From Arthrobacter sulfonylureivorans (GTDB taxonomy: Bacteria > Actinomycetota > Actinomycetes > Actinomycetales > Micrococcaceae), in assembly GCA_004000035.1 (NCBI GenBank), contig RJAE01000006.1, forward strand, positions 181,989 to 245,988: a stretch of 64,000 nucleotides of DNA. Reading direction: 5' to 3'. Below the pieces are notes generated by a model. The model saw only the letters and a program-made list of their open reading frames with translations, had not been told where the DNA came from and did no database searches. Of this stretch, positions 14,114 through 22,777 are shown piece by piece (the stretch's first letter is position 1; every line of letters begins with the position of its first letter). The position numbers and the translations under genes were made by a program.

Positions 14114-14542
14114 CTAGATACCCCTCAGAAGCTCAACTTGCTTCGGCCTCTGCCGACAGCGCGCCCGAAATCCACAGACTTATTCACAGACGGTGGATAA
14201 GGGGCTCCTGCAAGCGTAGAGCATGAATCTGCTTGATAACAGCCGGGATGCAGGGGCCTGTGGACGCCTTGCCCTGAGTGCTTTGAACGGCGCGAACCGC
14301 GTTCGGGCTAGAGTTGTCCACAGGCGTTATCCACGGAAACGCCCGGGCGTCGAGGCTGCGGGTTTGACGGTTCTTACTGCCATCGCCTAACGTTGACTAG
14401 TCCTTCATGTCTACTTTGGTATCCCTGCACGCCCAGCGTCCAGGACCTGAAGTAGGCCCCCTATATTAGAGCGTCGACCTGTTCTTCCCCCCTGTTGCAA
14501 CGGGTCCAACCGCATCTGTCGATACGTCTTGGAGTAACCACC
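14114..14542. other. oriC, dnaA-rpmH side: second DnaA box cluster
   Basis: 429-base intergenic stretch. One-mismatch DnaA boxes occur at 14180-14188 (TTATTCACA), 14192-14200 (GGTGGATAA), 14314-14322 (TTGTCCACA) and 14327-14335 (TTATCCACG). They are in pairs, suggesting a bipartite origin with dnaA in the middle or dnaA autoregulation. The divergent promoters of dnaA and rpmH must also lie here. Confidence 0.7.
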
Positions 14543-14680
14543 GTGAGCAAGCGGACTTTTCAGCCGAATAACCGCCGTCGTGCTAAGAAGCACGGCTTCC
14601 GCCTTCGCATGCGCACTCGCGCCGGCCGCGCCATCCTGGCTGCACGCCGCAGCAAGGGCCGCACCGAACTGTCGGCCTAA
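14543..14680 (+). CDS. rpmH: 50S ribosomal protein L34
   Basis: 45 residues from GTG 14543 ([20 protein letters not shown]). It is extremely basic and matches the L34 family over its whole length, ending [13 protein letters not shown] in CTTGGAGTAACCACC supports this start over an upstream ATG at 14495, which would add a non-family leader. It is the first gene of the rpmH-rnpA-yidD-yidC-jag-rsmG unit. Confidence 0.97.
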   Translation: MSKRTFQPNNRRRAKKHGFRLRMRTRAGRAILAARRSKGRTELSA

Positions 14681-14752
14681 ATAGCCAGTTTGTCGATCCG
14701 GCTGTGAGGTTCCGTTCCCGCAGCAACGCGTTTCGGCCGGCTGCGTAGCGCC

Positions 14753-15148
14753 ATGCTCTCCAGTCAGCACCGAATGCGCGCATCGGCGGACTTCTCAACA
14801 ACTGTACGTTCCGGCGTCCGATCAGGGCGCCGGAACTTGGTGTTATATGCGGCAGCGGTTAACCCGGCCCAACCGACAGCTTTTGGCTTCATTGTCTCGA
14901 AGGCTGTGGGGAACGCCGTCATCCGCAACCGCGTTAAGAGAAGACTGCGGGAACTCGCAGCCGATAGTCTGAGGGACAAGCAGTATGCCCAAGGACTCGC
15001 AGTTGTTGTGCGCGCTCTTCCGGCAGCGGCCAGTGCGGACTTCGTCGCGTTGGAACATGATTACCGGAAGGCGTTCAAAACGGCCGTGATCAAGTTGACT
15101 GCAACGCCTACCGCGCCCGCGCGCGTTGCGCCCGAGGAGAAGGGATGA
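14753..15148 (+). CDS. rnpA: Ribonuclease P protein component
   Basis: 131 residues. [17 protein letters not shown] and the RNR box ([13 protein letters not shown], about residues 55-67) define the RnpA family. The protein binds the M1 RNA and helps it cut the 5' leaders of pre-tRNAs. The C-terminal 20 residues are Pro/Ala-rich. Its stop overlaps the yidD start by 4 bases, indicating translational coupling. Confidence 0.95.
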   Translation: MLSSQHRMRASADFSTTVRSGVRSGRRNLVLYAAAVNPAQPTAFGFIVSKAVGNAVIRNRVKRRLRELAADSLRDKQYAQGLAVVVRALPAAASADFVALEHDYRKAFKTAVIKLTATPTAPARVAPEEKG

Positions 15149-15543
15149 GCGGCATGAGTTCCACTGCCCAGCGCCTACAGGCTCTCTCCCGCCCCATCGC
15201 CGCGAAAAGGATCCAGACGATCCCGCAGGCCGGTTTGATTGGCGCTCTGGCGGTCTACCGCAAGACCATTTCGCCGTTGTACGGCCAGGTCTGCCGCTTT
15301 TTCCCGTCCTGTTCTGCCTATGCCCTCGAGGCTGTGACCGTTCATGGTGCCGCCAAGGGCAGCTGGCTGGCGGCGAGACGGTTAGGCCGATGCCATCCCT
15401 GGAATCCCGGTGGCGTAGACCATGTTCCGGCGTCTCCGGCCTTTGACTTATGGCTGCAGGAAAACCCTGCCAGAATTCCCCGGATAATCGAACTCAATCA
15501 CCCAGTCATTCCGGCCGACGATGAAGGCCGCGAAGCGGCTTGA
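15145..15543 (+). CDS. yidD: Membrane protein insertion efficiency factor YidD
   Basis: 132 residues, ATG overlapping rnpA by 4 bases. The core [27 protein letters not shown] and [15 protein letters not shown], with conserved cysteines, is diagnostic of YidD, a small amphipathic peripheral membrane protein that helps YidC insertion. Both ends are longer than in E. coli (85 residues), as is usual in Actinobacteria. Confidence 0.93.
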   Translation: MSGMSSTAQRLQALSRPIAAKRIQTIPQAGLIGALAVYRKTISPLYGQVCRFFPSCSAYALEAVTVHGAAKGSWLAARRLGRCHPWNPGGVDHVPASPAFDLWLQENPARIPRIIELNHPVIPADDEGREAA

Positions 15544-15557
15544 GGAGTAAATAGACA

Positions 15558-16523
15558 ATGGACTTCCTGAGCACGATCCTGCTGCCTTTCACGTGGGTAG
15601 TGTCGTGGATCCTGTGGGCATTCCACGCCGGCCTGTCTTGGTTGGGGTTGGATCCGGCCAATGGCTGGACATGGACCTTTTCGATCATCGGGCTCGTACT
15701 GGTGATCCGGGCCGCCCTCATTCCGGTCTTCGTGAAGCAGATCAAGGCCCAGCGCGGAATGCAGGCCCTGCAACCTGACCTGCGCAAGCTGCAGCAGAAG
15801 TACAAGGGAAAAACCGACCAGCTTTCGCGTCAGGCTATGACGCAGGAGCAAATGGCTCTGTACAAGAAGCACGGGACCAACCCGTTCTCGGCATGCTTGC
15901 CGATGCTGGTCCAGATGCCGTTCTTCTTCGCGCTGTTCCGGGTGCTCAGCACCGCCTCCCAGGCCAGCGCGAACGGTGAAGGTATCGGCGCGCTTTCCCC
16001 CGAACTCATCCGGCAGTTCGATGCATCATCGATTTTCGGCGCCCCACTTTCGGCGTCGCTCCTGCACGGCGGCGGCGGCGCGAACCAAGGCGCGGTTGTT
16101 GTCCTTTCGATCATCATGATCCTGGCGATGACGGCATCGCAGTTCATCACGCAAAAGCAGATCATGGCCAAGAACATGTCTGCCGAAGCCATGCAGTCCC
16201 CGTTCATGAAGCAGCAGCAGATGATGCTGTACATCCTGCCGCTCGTATTCGGCATCGGCGGCATCAACTTCCCCATCGGTGTTCTGATCTACTGGACTAC
16301 CACCAACATCTGGACCATGGCACAGCAGTTCTTCGTGATCCGCCGCATGCCTACGCCTGGTTCGCAGGCTGCCCGCGAGCTGGCGGATCGGCGCGCGAAG
16401 AAGGGCTTGCCGATGGTTCCGCTGCTAGGTGAGCGGAAGACAGAGGAGCCTGCTGTCGAAGCCCCCGCTGAGCCGAAGGGCCAGCGCCACCAGCCACAGC
16501 GTAAGAACAGGAAGAGAAAATGA
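15558..16523 (+). CDS. yidC: Membrane protein insertase YidC
   Basis: 321 residues. The 60KD_IMP core has five hydrophobic segments, starting at the N-terminus (ILLPFTWVVSWILWAFHAGL) and including FSIIGLVLVIRAALIPVFVKQ with the conserved Arg of the hydrophilic groove. The charged coiled loop MQALQPDLRKLQQKYKG follows. The basic C-terminal tail (HQPQRKNRKRK) may contact ribosomes. It inserts membrane proteins alone or with SecYEG. Its stop overlaps the next start by 4 bases. Confidence 0.96.
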   Translation: MDFLSTILLPFTWVVSWILWAFHAGLSWLGLDPANGWTWTFSIIGLVLVIRAALIPVFVKQIKAQRGMQALQPDLRKLQQKYKGKTDQLSRQAMTQEQMALYKKHGTNPFSACLPMLVQMPFFFALFRVLSTASQASANGEGIGALSPELIRQFDASSIFGAPLSASLLHGGGGANQGAVVVLSIIMILAMTASQFITQKQIMAKNMSAEAMQSPFMKQQQMMLYILPLVFGIGGINFPIGVLIYWTTTNIWTMAQQFFVIRRMPTPGSQAARELADRRAKKGLPMVPLLGERKTEEPAVEAPAEPKGQRHQPQRKNRKRK

Positions 16524-17086
16524 GCAGCGAAAGCGTATCCGAAGTGACCGAAGAACTTTCCGGCGAAGCAGCTGCGGCAGACGAGCAGGAGGAAGTAGCC
16601 GTTTCGAATTCTGCCAAGCGTTTGGACGAAGAGGGAGATGTAGCTGCGGACTACCTCGAGGAGCTTCTCGACATCGCTGATATCGATGGGGACATCGATA
16701 TTGAGGTACGCAACGGTCGCACGTACATTTCGATCGTTTCCGAAGACGAGGACAATGATGCCCTCAAGTCGCTCGTAGGGGCCGACGGCGAAGTGCTCGA
16801 AGCCTTACAGGAACTGGCCCGGTTGTCGGTCCTGACCTCAACGGGCAGCCGCTCGCGGTTGGTACTGGACATCACCGGCTACCGTGAAGGCCGCAGCAAG
16901 GAACTGCTCAAGATCGCCCAGGAGGCGGTCGCCGAGGCCAAGGAGACCGGCCATGATGTGGCGCTGGAGCCGATGAGCGCGTACGAGCGCAAAATCGTTC
17001 ACGACGCTATCGCCGATCTTGGGCTGGTCAGCGAATCGGAGGGCGAGGGTTCCAACCGCCACATTGTGGTGTCGGTGGAGTCCTGA
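16520..17086 (+). CDS. jag: Jag/KhpB-type RNA-binding protein (KH + R3H)
   Basis: 188 residues. The first 60 or so are acidic and disordered. The KH domain spans about residues 60-125 (GADGEVLEALQELARLSVL), and an R3H domain ends the protein (SAYERKIVHDAIADLG and NRHIVVSVES). This protein accompanies yidC in most Gram-positive bacteria. It binds RNA and has been linked to cell-length control elsewhere. Its overlap with yidC indicates coupling. Confidence 0.92.
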   Translation: MSSESVSEVTEELSGEAAAADEQEEVAVSNSAKRLDEEGDVAADYLEELLDIADIDGDIDIEVRNGRTYISIVSEDEDNDALKSLVGADGEVLEALQELARLSVLTSTGSRSRLVLDITGYREGRSKELLKIAQEAVAEAKETGHDVALEPMSAYERKIVHDAIADLGLVSESEGEGSNRHIVVSVES

Positions 17087-17120
17087 TCTTGTTTACTGGC
17101 GGGTTTGGTAGGGCATAGGT

Positions 17121-17762
17121 ATGTCCATAGTTGAGATGACGGTGGCCGAGTCCAAGGCTGCTCTAGCTGTTTTTGGTGAACGACTGGATCTGGCCGAGCG
17201 GTATGTCGCGCATTTAGCCACGTCCGGAATCGAACGGGGACTGCTGGGCCCCCGCGAGGTCCCACGGTTGTGGAACCGGCACGTGCTGAACTGCGCTGTT
17301 GTAGCCAACCTGATAGCCCCTGACGCCGCGGTCGCCGATGTCGGGAGCGGCGCCGGCCTGCCAGGCCTGACCCTGGCGCTAGCCCGGCCAGACCTACGCT
17401 TGACGCTGATCGAGCCGTTGGAGCGGCGGGTAGTCTGGCTCAATGAAGTTGTAGACGACCTGGGGCTCGACAACGTCACCATAGTACGTACACGGGCAGA
17501 GCTTGCCGCGGACGAAGTCACGGCGGATGTTGTCACTTCCCGGGCAGTCTCTGCCTTGGACAAACTGGCCCGGCTGTCTATTCCACTGCTCCACGGTAGT
17601 GGTGAGATGCTCGCCATCAAGGGTCGCAGCGCCGCCGATGAAGTTGAAAAGGCTAAGAAAGTCATTCGGAAGCTAGGCGGTCGCGAAACAGAGATCCTGA
17701 CCGTCGGAGATGAACTCCTGGAAGAGCCGACGACGGTCGTCAGAATCCTCGTTGCCCCGTAA
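17121..17762 (+). CDS. rsmG: 16S rRNA (guanine-527-N7)-methyltransferase RsmG
   Basis: 213 residues. The SAM-binding motif VADVGSGAGLPGLTLALARP lies near residue 72, PRLWNRHVLNC precedes it, and SRAVSALDKLA marks the catalytic region. It is the GidB/RsmG family, between jag and parA as in many bacteria. The enzyme methylates G527 of 16S rRNA; its loss gives low-level streptomycin resistance in other species. Confidence 0.95.
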   Translation: MSIVEMTVAESKAALAVFGERLDLAERYVAHLATSGIERGLLGPREVPRLWNRHVLNCAVVANLIAPDAAVADVGSGAGLPGLTLALARPDLRLTLIEPLERRVVWLNEVVDDLGLDNVTIVRTRAELAADEVTADVVTSRAVSALDKLARLSIPLLHGSGEMLAIKGRSAADEVEKAKKVIRKLGGRETEILTVGDELLEEPTTVVRILVAP

Positions 17763-17841
17763 CCTGTTGGTCCACACACCCCCGGATCGCCCTTGAATCC
17801 GGCCGTGCAACGATAGGCTATGAGGGGTCGGTGCCGGGAAA

Positions 17842-18948
17842 GTGAAAGCGGGCAAATCGAAAATGGCGATGAGCGACATGGTTTCGGGAGTGACCGGGGC
17901 CAAAGCCGATGGGTCATCTGCTCTTGATGGGCCCCATCAACCTGAGGTGGTTGTCTCGGGCTCGGGAACCGCTCTCGTTTCACGTGAAACCACCCGCGCT
18001 TATGAGGCCGAATTGGCCAACTCCGATGTCAAGATAGAGGCTACGGTTCCAAACGTTATGGATTCGATCGACGAAAGCACACCTCTCGCTCAGGAATTGG
18101 CGAGCGAAAACCGCAGGCGTGAACGATTGAAGGCCAAACAACTTCCCCGGCCTACTCAGACCAGGGTACTGACGGTCAGCAACCAAAAAGGCGGCGTGGG
18201 TAAGACCACCACAACGGTCAATATCGCGGCTGCTTTGGCTATTGCTGGGCTAAACGTTCTTGTCATCGACATCGACCCCCAGGGGAACGCGTCGACGGCG
18301 CTTGGCGTCGAGCATCATGCTGATGTGGACAGCATCTACGACGTCCTCATCAACGACATGCCGTTGGGCGAGGTGATTGCGCAATGCCCGGATATCGACC
18401 ATTTGATCGTGGCACCTGCCACCATCCACCTGGCCGGCGCAGAAATTGAATTAGTCTCGTTGGTGGCTAGAGAACAGCGCCTACGCCGTGCCATCGAAGT
18501 ATATGCACAGGAGCGCGAGACTGCCGGATTGCCCCGGCTGGACTATGTTTTTATCGACTGCCCACCCAGCCTTGGGCTCCTCACCGTCAACGCGTTTGTC
18601 GCGGCCCAAGAGGTTCTCATCCCTATTCAATGTGAGTACTACGCACTGGAAGGGTTGAGCCAGCTCCTTAAGAACATCGAGATGATCCAGAAGCATCTCA
18701 ATGCGGGCCTGGTCGTTTCCACCATCCTGCTGACCATGTACGACGGCCGGACGAACCTTGCCGCTCAAGTAGCAGCCGAGGTCAGGGAGCACTTCCCCAA
18801 CGAAGTTCTCAGCGCGGTCGTTCCCCGATCCGTCCGCATCTCCGAGGCTCCTAGTTATCAGCAGTCTGTTATTACCTATGACCCATCCTCCAGCGGCGCC
18901 CTGTCGTATCAAGAGGCTGCGGCTGAAATCGCTGAGCGCGGCAAGTAA
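17842..18948 (+). CDS. parA: Chromosome partitioning ATPase ParA
   Basis: 368 residues from GTG 17842 (ATG codons at 17863 and 17869 are alternatives). An N-terminal extension of about 105 residues precedes the deviant Walker A KGGVGKTTTTVN (residues 115-126). It is followed by IDIDPQGNAS, DYVFIDCPPSLG and the C-terminal ParA fold. ParA moves the ParB-parS complex by an ATP-driven gradient on the nucleoid. A parS site is embedded in the extension, encoding VSRET at residues 46-50. The gene is 79 bases after rsmG and 84 before parB. Confidence 0.95.
   Translation: MKAGKSKMAMSDMVSGVTGAKADGSSALDGPHQPEVVVSGSGTALVSRETTRAYEAELANSDVKIEATVPNVMDSIDESTPLAQELASENRRRERLKAKQLPRPTQTRVLTVSNQKGGVGKTTTTVNIAAALAIAGLNVLVIDIDPQGNASTALGVEHHADVDSIYDVLINDMPLGEVIAQCPDIDHLIVAPATIHLAGAEIELVSLVAREQRLRRAIEVYAQERETAGLPRLDYVFIDCPPSLGLLTVNAFVAAQEVLIPIQCEYYALEGLSQLLKNIEMIQKHLNAGLVVSTILLTMYDGRTNLAAQVAAEVREHFPNEVLSAVVPRSVRISEAPSYQQSVITYDPSSSGALSYQEAAAEIAERGK
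17977..17990. promoter_or_regulatory. parS site 1, inside parA
   Basis: GTTTCACGTGAAAC, a perfect 14-bp palindrome matching the ParB site consensus, lying in the reading frame of parA where it encodes VSRET. Confidence 0.93.
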
Positions 18949-19032
18949 CTGAGAATTCGATCTGTAACGGTAGAATTACGCCTTAAACGAGGTAGTGCGC
19001 GACAGCTCGGCGCATGACGGAAGAGGGTCCAG

Positions 19033-20316
19033 ATGAGTGAAAAACGCCGTGGCTTAGGGCGAGGCTTGGGCGCACTAATTCCCAGCTCTCCCGTAAGCGA
19101 AGCGCCTGAATCAGCCGAAGGTCAAGGGTCTCAAGCAAAGAAGCGTACTCAGCGACCCGTCGACGTCTTCTTCCCAGCGTCCTCTAGGCGGGAAGATGCT
19201 GATGCGGCGATCCTCACCACCACGGACTCGGAGACAGTGTCCGGATCGAGCGCCGCCCAGGTGGCCGAGGTGTTGAGGGCACCCCGGAAAACGACGCCGA
19301 ATGGCGCCAAGAAGCCGCCGGCCAAGAAGACCGTCAGGAGTAAGCCCGCTGCAGCGTCTCCGCTCCTGGACGGCCCGCATGCCGCGGAGGAGACCAAGGA
19401 ATCCAGCGCGACGACAACGCAGGCAAAGGAAGCGGCCGAAGATCAGCATCAGCTGGCTGGCAATGATGTTTCACGTGAAACGGCAGGACCGGACCTAGTC
19501 GAAGTCCCAGGGGCAACGTTCGCCGAGGTTCTGGTTTCAGCAATTCAGCCGAACCGCAAGCAGCCGCGCACCGTTTTCGATGAAGAAGACATGGCCGAGC
19601 TGGTTCACTCGATCCGGGAAATCGGTGTCCTGCAGCCAATCGTTGTCCGCCCGGCTGACGACGTAGAGGCACAGTACGAGCTGGTTATGGGTGAGCGCCG
19701 TTGGCGGGCCACCAAGGCTGCCGGGCTGGAGACCATTCCCGCAATCATTAGGTCGACTTCGGATGACGATCTCCTGCGGGATGCACTGCTCGAGAACCTG
19801 CACAGAAGCCAACTCAATCCGCTGGAAGAAGCGGCGGCTTACCAGCAGTTGCTTGACGACTTCGGATGTACACACGACGAACTCGCTGATCGCATCGGTC
19901 GTTCAAGGCCACAGGTCTCCAACACTTTACGGTTGATGAAACTACCTCCGCTCGTCCAGCGGCGCGTAGCGGCCGGTGTCCTCAGTGCAGGCCATGCGCG
20001 GGCTCTCCTTGCATTGACGGATCCGGCCGAAATGGAGAAGCTGGCCCAGAGGATTGTTGCCGAGGGTTTGTCCGTTCGCGCAACGGAAGAGATCGTTTCC
20101 CTGAGCGATGGCCTGCGACGCCCCAAACGAGAAGGCCGCCCCCGCGAGGGTGCTCGTCATGAGCGGCTTGATTACCTTGCCAGTTCCCTCTCTGATCGTC
20201 TGGACACCAGCGTAAAGATCACCCTGGGTGCCAAGAAGGGGCGGGTCAGTATCGAGTTCGCGAGCGTCGATGACTTGAACCGCATCATGGATGTCTTGAA
20301 CCCAGCGGCCCCATAG
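19033..20316 (+). CDS. parB: Chromosome partitioning protein ParB
   Basis: 427 residues, ATG start. The N-terminus is the ParA-stimulating peptide [15 protein letters not shown] long, low-complexity Ala/Lys linker (about 50-150) follows. The CTPase core carries the MGERRWRA box (residues 219-226). The helix-turn-helix that reads parS follows ([20 protein letters not shown]), then a C-terminal dimerisation domain. ParB loads at parS and spreads as a CTP-dependent clamp. The linker encodes VSRET at residues 146-150 because a parS site lies there. Confidence 0.96.
   Translation: MSEKRRGLGRGLGALIPSSPVSEAPESAEGQGSQAKKRTQRPVDVFFPASSRREDADAAILTTTDSETVSGSSAAQVAEVLRAPRKTTPNGAKKPPAKKTVRSKPAAASPLLDGPHAAEETKESSATTTQAKEAAEDQHQLAGNDVSRETAGPDLVEVPGATFAEVLVSAIQPNRKQPRTVFDEEDMAELVHSIREIGVLQPIVVRPADDVEAQYELVMGERRWRATKAAGLETIPAIIRSTSDDDLLRDALLENLHRSQLNPLEEAAAYQQLLDDFGCTHDELADRIGRSRPQVSNTLRLMKLPPLVQRRVAAGVLSAGHARALLALTDPAEMEKLAQRIVAEGLSVRATEEIVSLSDGLRRPKREGRPREGARHERLDYLASSLSDRLDTSVKITLGAKKGRVSIEFASVDDLNRIMDVLNPAAP
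19468..19481. promoter_or_regulatory. parS site 2, inside parB
   Basis: Perfect GTTTCACGTGAAAC inside the disordered linker of parB, again read as VSRET. Confidence 0.93.
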
Positions 20317-20322
20317 CCGCGA

Positions 20323-20336
20323 GTTTCACGTGAAAC
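20323..20336. promoter_or_regulatory. parS site 3
   Basis: Perfect GTTTCACGTGAAAC seven bases after the parB stop codon. Its right end (AAAC) is also the first part of the parB terminator stem. Confidence 0.93.
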
Positions 20337-20374
20337 GGAGGGACCCAGTCCGGTTGGACGGGGTCCCTCCGTTT
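20333..20374 (+). terminator. parB terminator overlapping parS site 3
   Basis: A 14-bp perfect stem (AAACGGAGGGACCC, 20333-20346, with 20361-20374) with a further GTCC/GGAC inner pairing, followed by CTTATT. It would end the parAB transcript. Confidence 0.85.
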
Positions 20375-20395
20375 CTTATTGGAGCTTTGCACGCC

Positions 20396-20510
20396 GAGGG
20401 CGCTCGTCACGAGCGGCTTGATTGCCTTGCCAATTAAGTCTCTGGTCGTTGGACACCTGCGTGAAGATCACCCTGGGCGCCAAGAAGGGGCGGGTCAGTA
20501 TCGAGTTCGC
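20396..20510 (+). pseudogene. Duplicated, frameshifted fragment of the parB 3' end
   Basis: These 115 bases match parB 20146-20261 at roughly 90 percent by eye. The last 50 or so bases are nearly identical (for example AAGAAGGGGCGGGTCAGTAT). One base is missing in the middle, so the copy is out of frame, and no start site precedes it. It is a relic of a tandem duplication beside parB. Confidence 0.85.
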
Positions 20511-20673
20511 AGGCCATCCACAATTGGAGCTATGCGCGGCACTCTATGGCGAGCAGAACATAGATCCGCCCGAGGCGACACTCGCGGCCGCATCCCTATT
20601 CTCGACTGTGGGAATGAAAGGTCTGTGGGAAAACAGCCAGGTTCTGTACCGGATGGTTCAGCACAGCGATGTC

Positions 20674-20687
20674 GTTTCACGTGAAAC
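20674..20687. promoter_or_regulatory. parS site 4
   Basis: Perfect GTTTCACGTGAAAC palindrome in the non-coding array, 351 bases from site 3. It is read as VSRET in a short frame that continues from the parB relic. Confidence 0.92.
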
Positions 20688-20802
20688 GGATACCATGGTA
20701 CTCCACGGCATCCATGTAGGCGCTCAGGGTAGATACACCTGAGTCCGCCACGCAGGCTTGCGGTGAGCACCGTTGCACTCCAGTCTTGAGGAGCATGTCC
20801 GG

Positions 20803-20816
20803 GTTTCACGTGAAAC
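20803..20816. promoter_or_regulatory. parS site 5
   Basis: Perfect GTTTCACGTGAAAC, only 129 bases from site 4, the closest pair in the array. Confidence 0.92.
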
Positions 20817-21121
20817 ACCGCGGGTACCTTCTGCGTTTGGTTTCGCGCGACGAATACCCGTCATCACCCAGGACCAACCGGAGAAAGGGTCTCGGCGGGA
20901 GGAACGTCTCCGGTCGACCCGATCCGGAAAGGGAGATTGGAAGTCACGCGGAGTCTAGCCGTTGTGGTTCCACCAGATCGAGAAGTCAGCCAGCTACCAA
21001 TTCTGGAACAGTACGCCCTAGAGGAGTTGCGCTAGGTATTTCGAGTAGGAGCATGAACTCCTTCTAGCCAGCCTGTCGTGGGGATGCCCCATCGGTCAGA
21101 GGTTCAGCTCCCGAGATAAGC

Positions 21122-21135
21122 GCTTCACGTGAAAC
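21122..21135. promoter_or_regulatory. parS site 6 (one mismatch)
   Basis: GCTTCACGTGAAAC: the outer second base differs, while the central TTCACGTGAA is intact. Binding may be weaker. Confidence 0.8.
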
Positions 21136-21405
21136 TCTGCTCTCGAGCCATGTAGCGTGCCGCCGGCCCCTCGGCGCCCAGCAACGGGACGCGAACCTAG
21201 TCGCTATTTCCGCGCGGCACGGCCTGCAATCCGGCCCAATTTGTGCCGGCGTGTGCTTTGCGTGATTTACCGGCTAGCTGATGGTCGCGCCACATAGTGT
21301 GGAAGGCCTGGTACTTGGCCTACCGCGGAGCCGGATCCGTAGCGTCCAAGTAGTACCTGCAACTGGCGTTCCAGGAACGTTACGTGCTGCGGTGCCGGCC
21401 GGTGT

Positions 21406-21419
21406 GTTTCACGTGGAAC
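21406..21419. promoter_or_regulatory. parS site 7 (one mismatch)
   Basis: GTTTCACGTGGAAC, the same single-base variant as site 10. It is preceded by GGCCGGTGT, a flank shared with site 9. Confidence 0.8.
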
Positions 21420-21773
21420 GTATGGTCTTGTTCGGAGATGACCTTTCCTCACGCCCTACCCAAGAGCAGTAGTCCCACGGCACCGATGCGCTTGAAAGAA
21501 GCGAGAGAAACATCGTCTTTGCTATCCTCGGAAGATAGCTGCAGCCTTGATCGATCACCTGACCCTCCAGCCCAGACCGAAACGTGACGACCGCTGTTGT
21601 TGTCAACACAGGTGCGAATTTCTGACCAGATAGCAGAACACTCATCCTGACGCTTAACGTGACCCAGCCTCTGGGGGGACACCTGAATGTTTATGCGACT
21701 CTCTGGAGCTGAAGGACAAGCTCGCCTTGTGGCCCAGGTGCCCCAACCGGTCCAAGCCAGATCAGTACTATGC

Positions 21774-21787
21774 GTTTCACGTGAAAC
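21774..21787. promoter_or_regulatory. parS site 8
   Basis: Perfect GTTTCACGTGAAAC palindrome, 368 bases from site 7. Confidence 0.92.
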
Positions 21788-21997
21788 TATGCCGTGTACC
21801 TAGGCTCGCTTTAGTCCCAAATCCCGATTCTTCGGTGTCTAGTCGGGGCGACCCGGGCTTCAGACACGGCCAGGGATCATTGCGGGCCGACAAGCCCCGA
21901 TGCGCTTCAACACGATCGTTTTCATTCTTCGGACCCAGGCGCATTCGAAGAGTCCATCTCTATATACCTGTAGCTGCGATGAGGGGGCGCGGCCGGT

Positions 21998-22011
21998 GTT
22001 TCACGTGAAAC
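21998..22011. promoter_or_regulatory. parS site 9
   Basis: Perfect core in the full 16-bp consensus TGTTTCACGTGAAACA (21997-22012), preceded by GGCCGG. Confidence 0.95.
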
Positions 22012-22187
22012 AGGGCTGCAGGGATCCGTCCCTGTCTAGTGGCCACGGTCCGCAGACTTTCTCCTGTGAATACGAAGGTGGAGTCGCCAGGCTATTGCGC
22101 TTCGGTGCGGACCAGCAAAAGGGGCAGTAATCCACAACGCGGAACCACTCTGCTTCGTCGTTGGCCGGGCAAGATGGGCTGGACGGT

Positions 22188-22201
22188 GTTTCACGTGGAA
22201 C
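22188..22201. promoter_or_regulatory. parS site 10 (one mismatch)
   Basis: GTTTCACGTGGAAC, identical to site 7, with flank GGACGGT close to those of sites 7 and 9. The shared flanks suggest these sites arose by local duplication. Confidence 0.8.
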
Positions 22202-22489
22202 ACCGGTTCTGCACGGGAACTGCTGGGCTAGGGGTGAAGTTGTACATAGTTCGATGAATGTTCGAGAAGGGGAGCTCTGAAGCCCGAATAGCCGAGCATC
22301 CGGAGCCGTAACCCATAAAGGGAACCGCGGTGGTCAGATCCGGGCCGCAAACCTCGAACGATTGACGCCACCAGGTTGTGCAGATGGGAGTTTTAAACAT
22401 TGGCTCGAGAGGTTCTGAGTCAAGGATTGCCGGGAGATCCCACCGCATGAGCGTCGACTGCCCGTGAGCGGGCGGGTGGTGACCTACCA

Positions 22490-22503
22490 GTTTCACGTGA
22501 AAC
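22490..22503. promoter_or_regulatory. parS site 11
   Basis: Perfect GTTTCACGTGAAAC palindrome, 302 bases from site 10. Confidence 0.92.
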
Positions 22504-22744
22504 GATGTCGTTCGCAGACCAAGATGATGTTCTAACCTCGGCTGCCCGCGATAGAGATGTTGAACAAACGCCGATCTGAGCAAATGAGCCACGCGGCCGG
22601 ACACGAAATGGAGTAGTTGCTGGTCAGGCTTGAAGTGAACCCAAACACGAAACCCCGCTTCGGTCTAAGCCAGCGGACTAACAGAAAGGAACAGCGATCC
22701 ATGTAGAAAAGAAACTCGTAAGTATCCAGAGGACTATACTGCCT

Positions 22745-22758
22745 GTTTCACGTGAAAC
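22745..22758. promoter_or_regulatory. parS site 12, next to cwlM
   Basis: Full 16-bp consensus TGTTTCACGTGAAACA (22744-22759), 19 bases beyond the cwlM stop codon. It is the last site of the array. Confidence 0.95.
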
Positions 22759-22777
22759 AGACGAGGAAATTGACGAT

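Larger units (their letters stand above)
20375..22777. other. Gene-poor centromere region with a parS array
   Basis: About 2.4 kb between parB and cwlM without a convincing gene: frames are short, lack ribosome sites and are repeatedly interrupted. The stretch carries nine parS-type palindromes, listed separately, or ten counting the one overlapping the parB terminator. It also has a broken copy of the parB 3' end. Spacing between neighbouring sites is 129-368 bases with no fixed period. No tRNA, insertion sequence or other RNA was recognised. It probably serves as the main ParB loading and condensation platform. Confidence 0.85.

Noticed and set aside
20422-20742. 106-codon frame containing parB-like residues and VSRET
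   Set aside because: It is the frameshifted parB relic continuing through a parS site; no start signal. Reported as a relic instead.
20323-22758. Repeated palindromes considered as a CRISPR or transposon-end array
   Set aside because: The 14-bp repeat is the ParB site and spacers vary from 129 to 368 bases; no cas genes or inverted-end structures.
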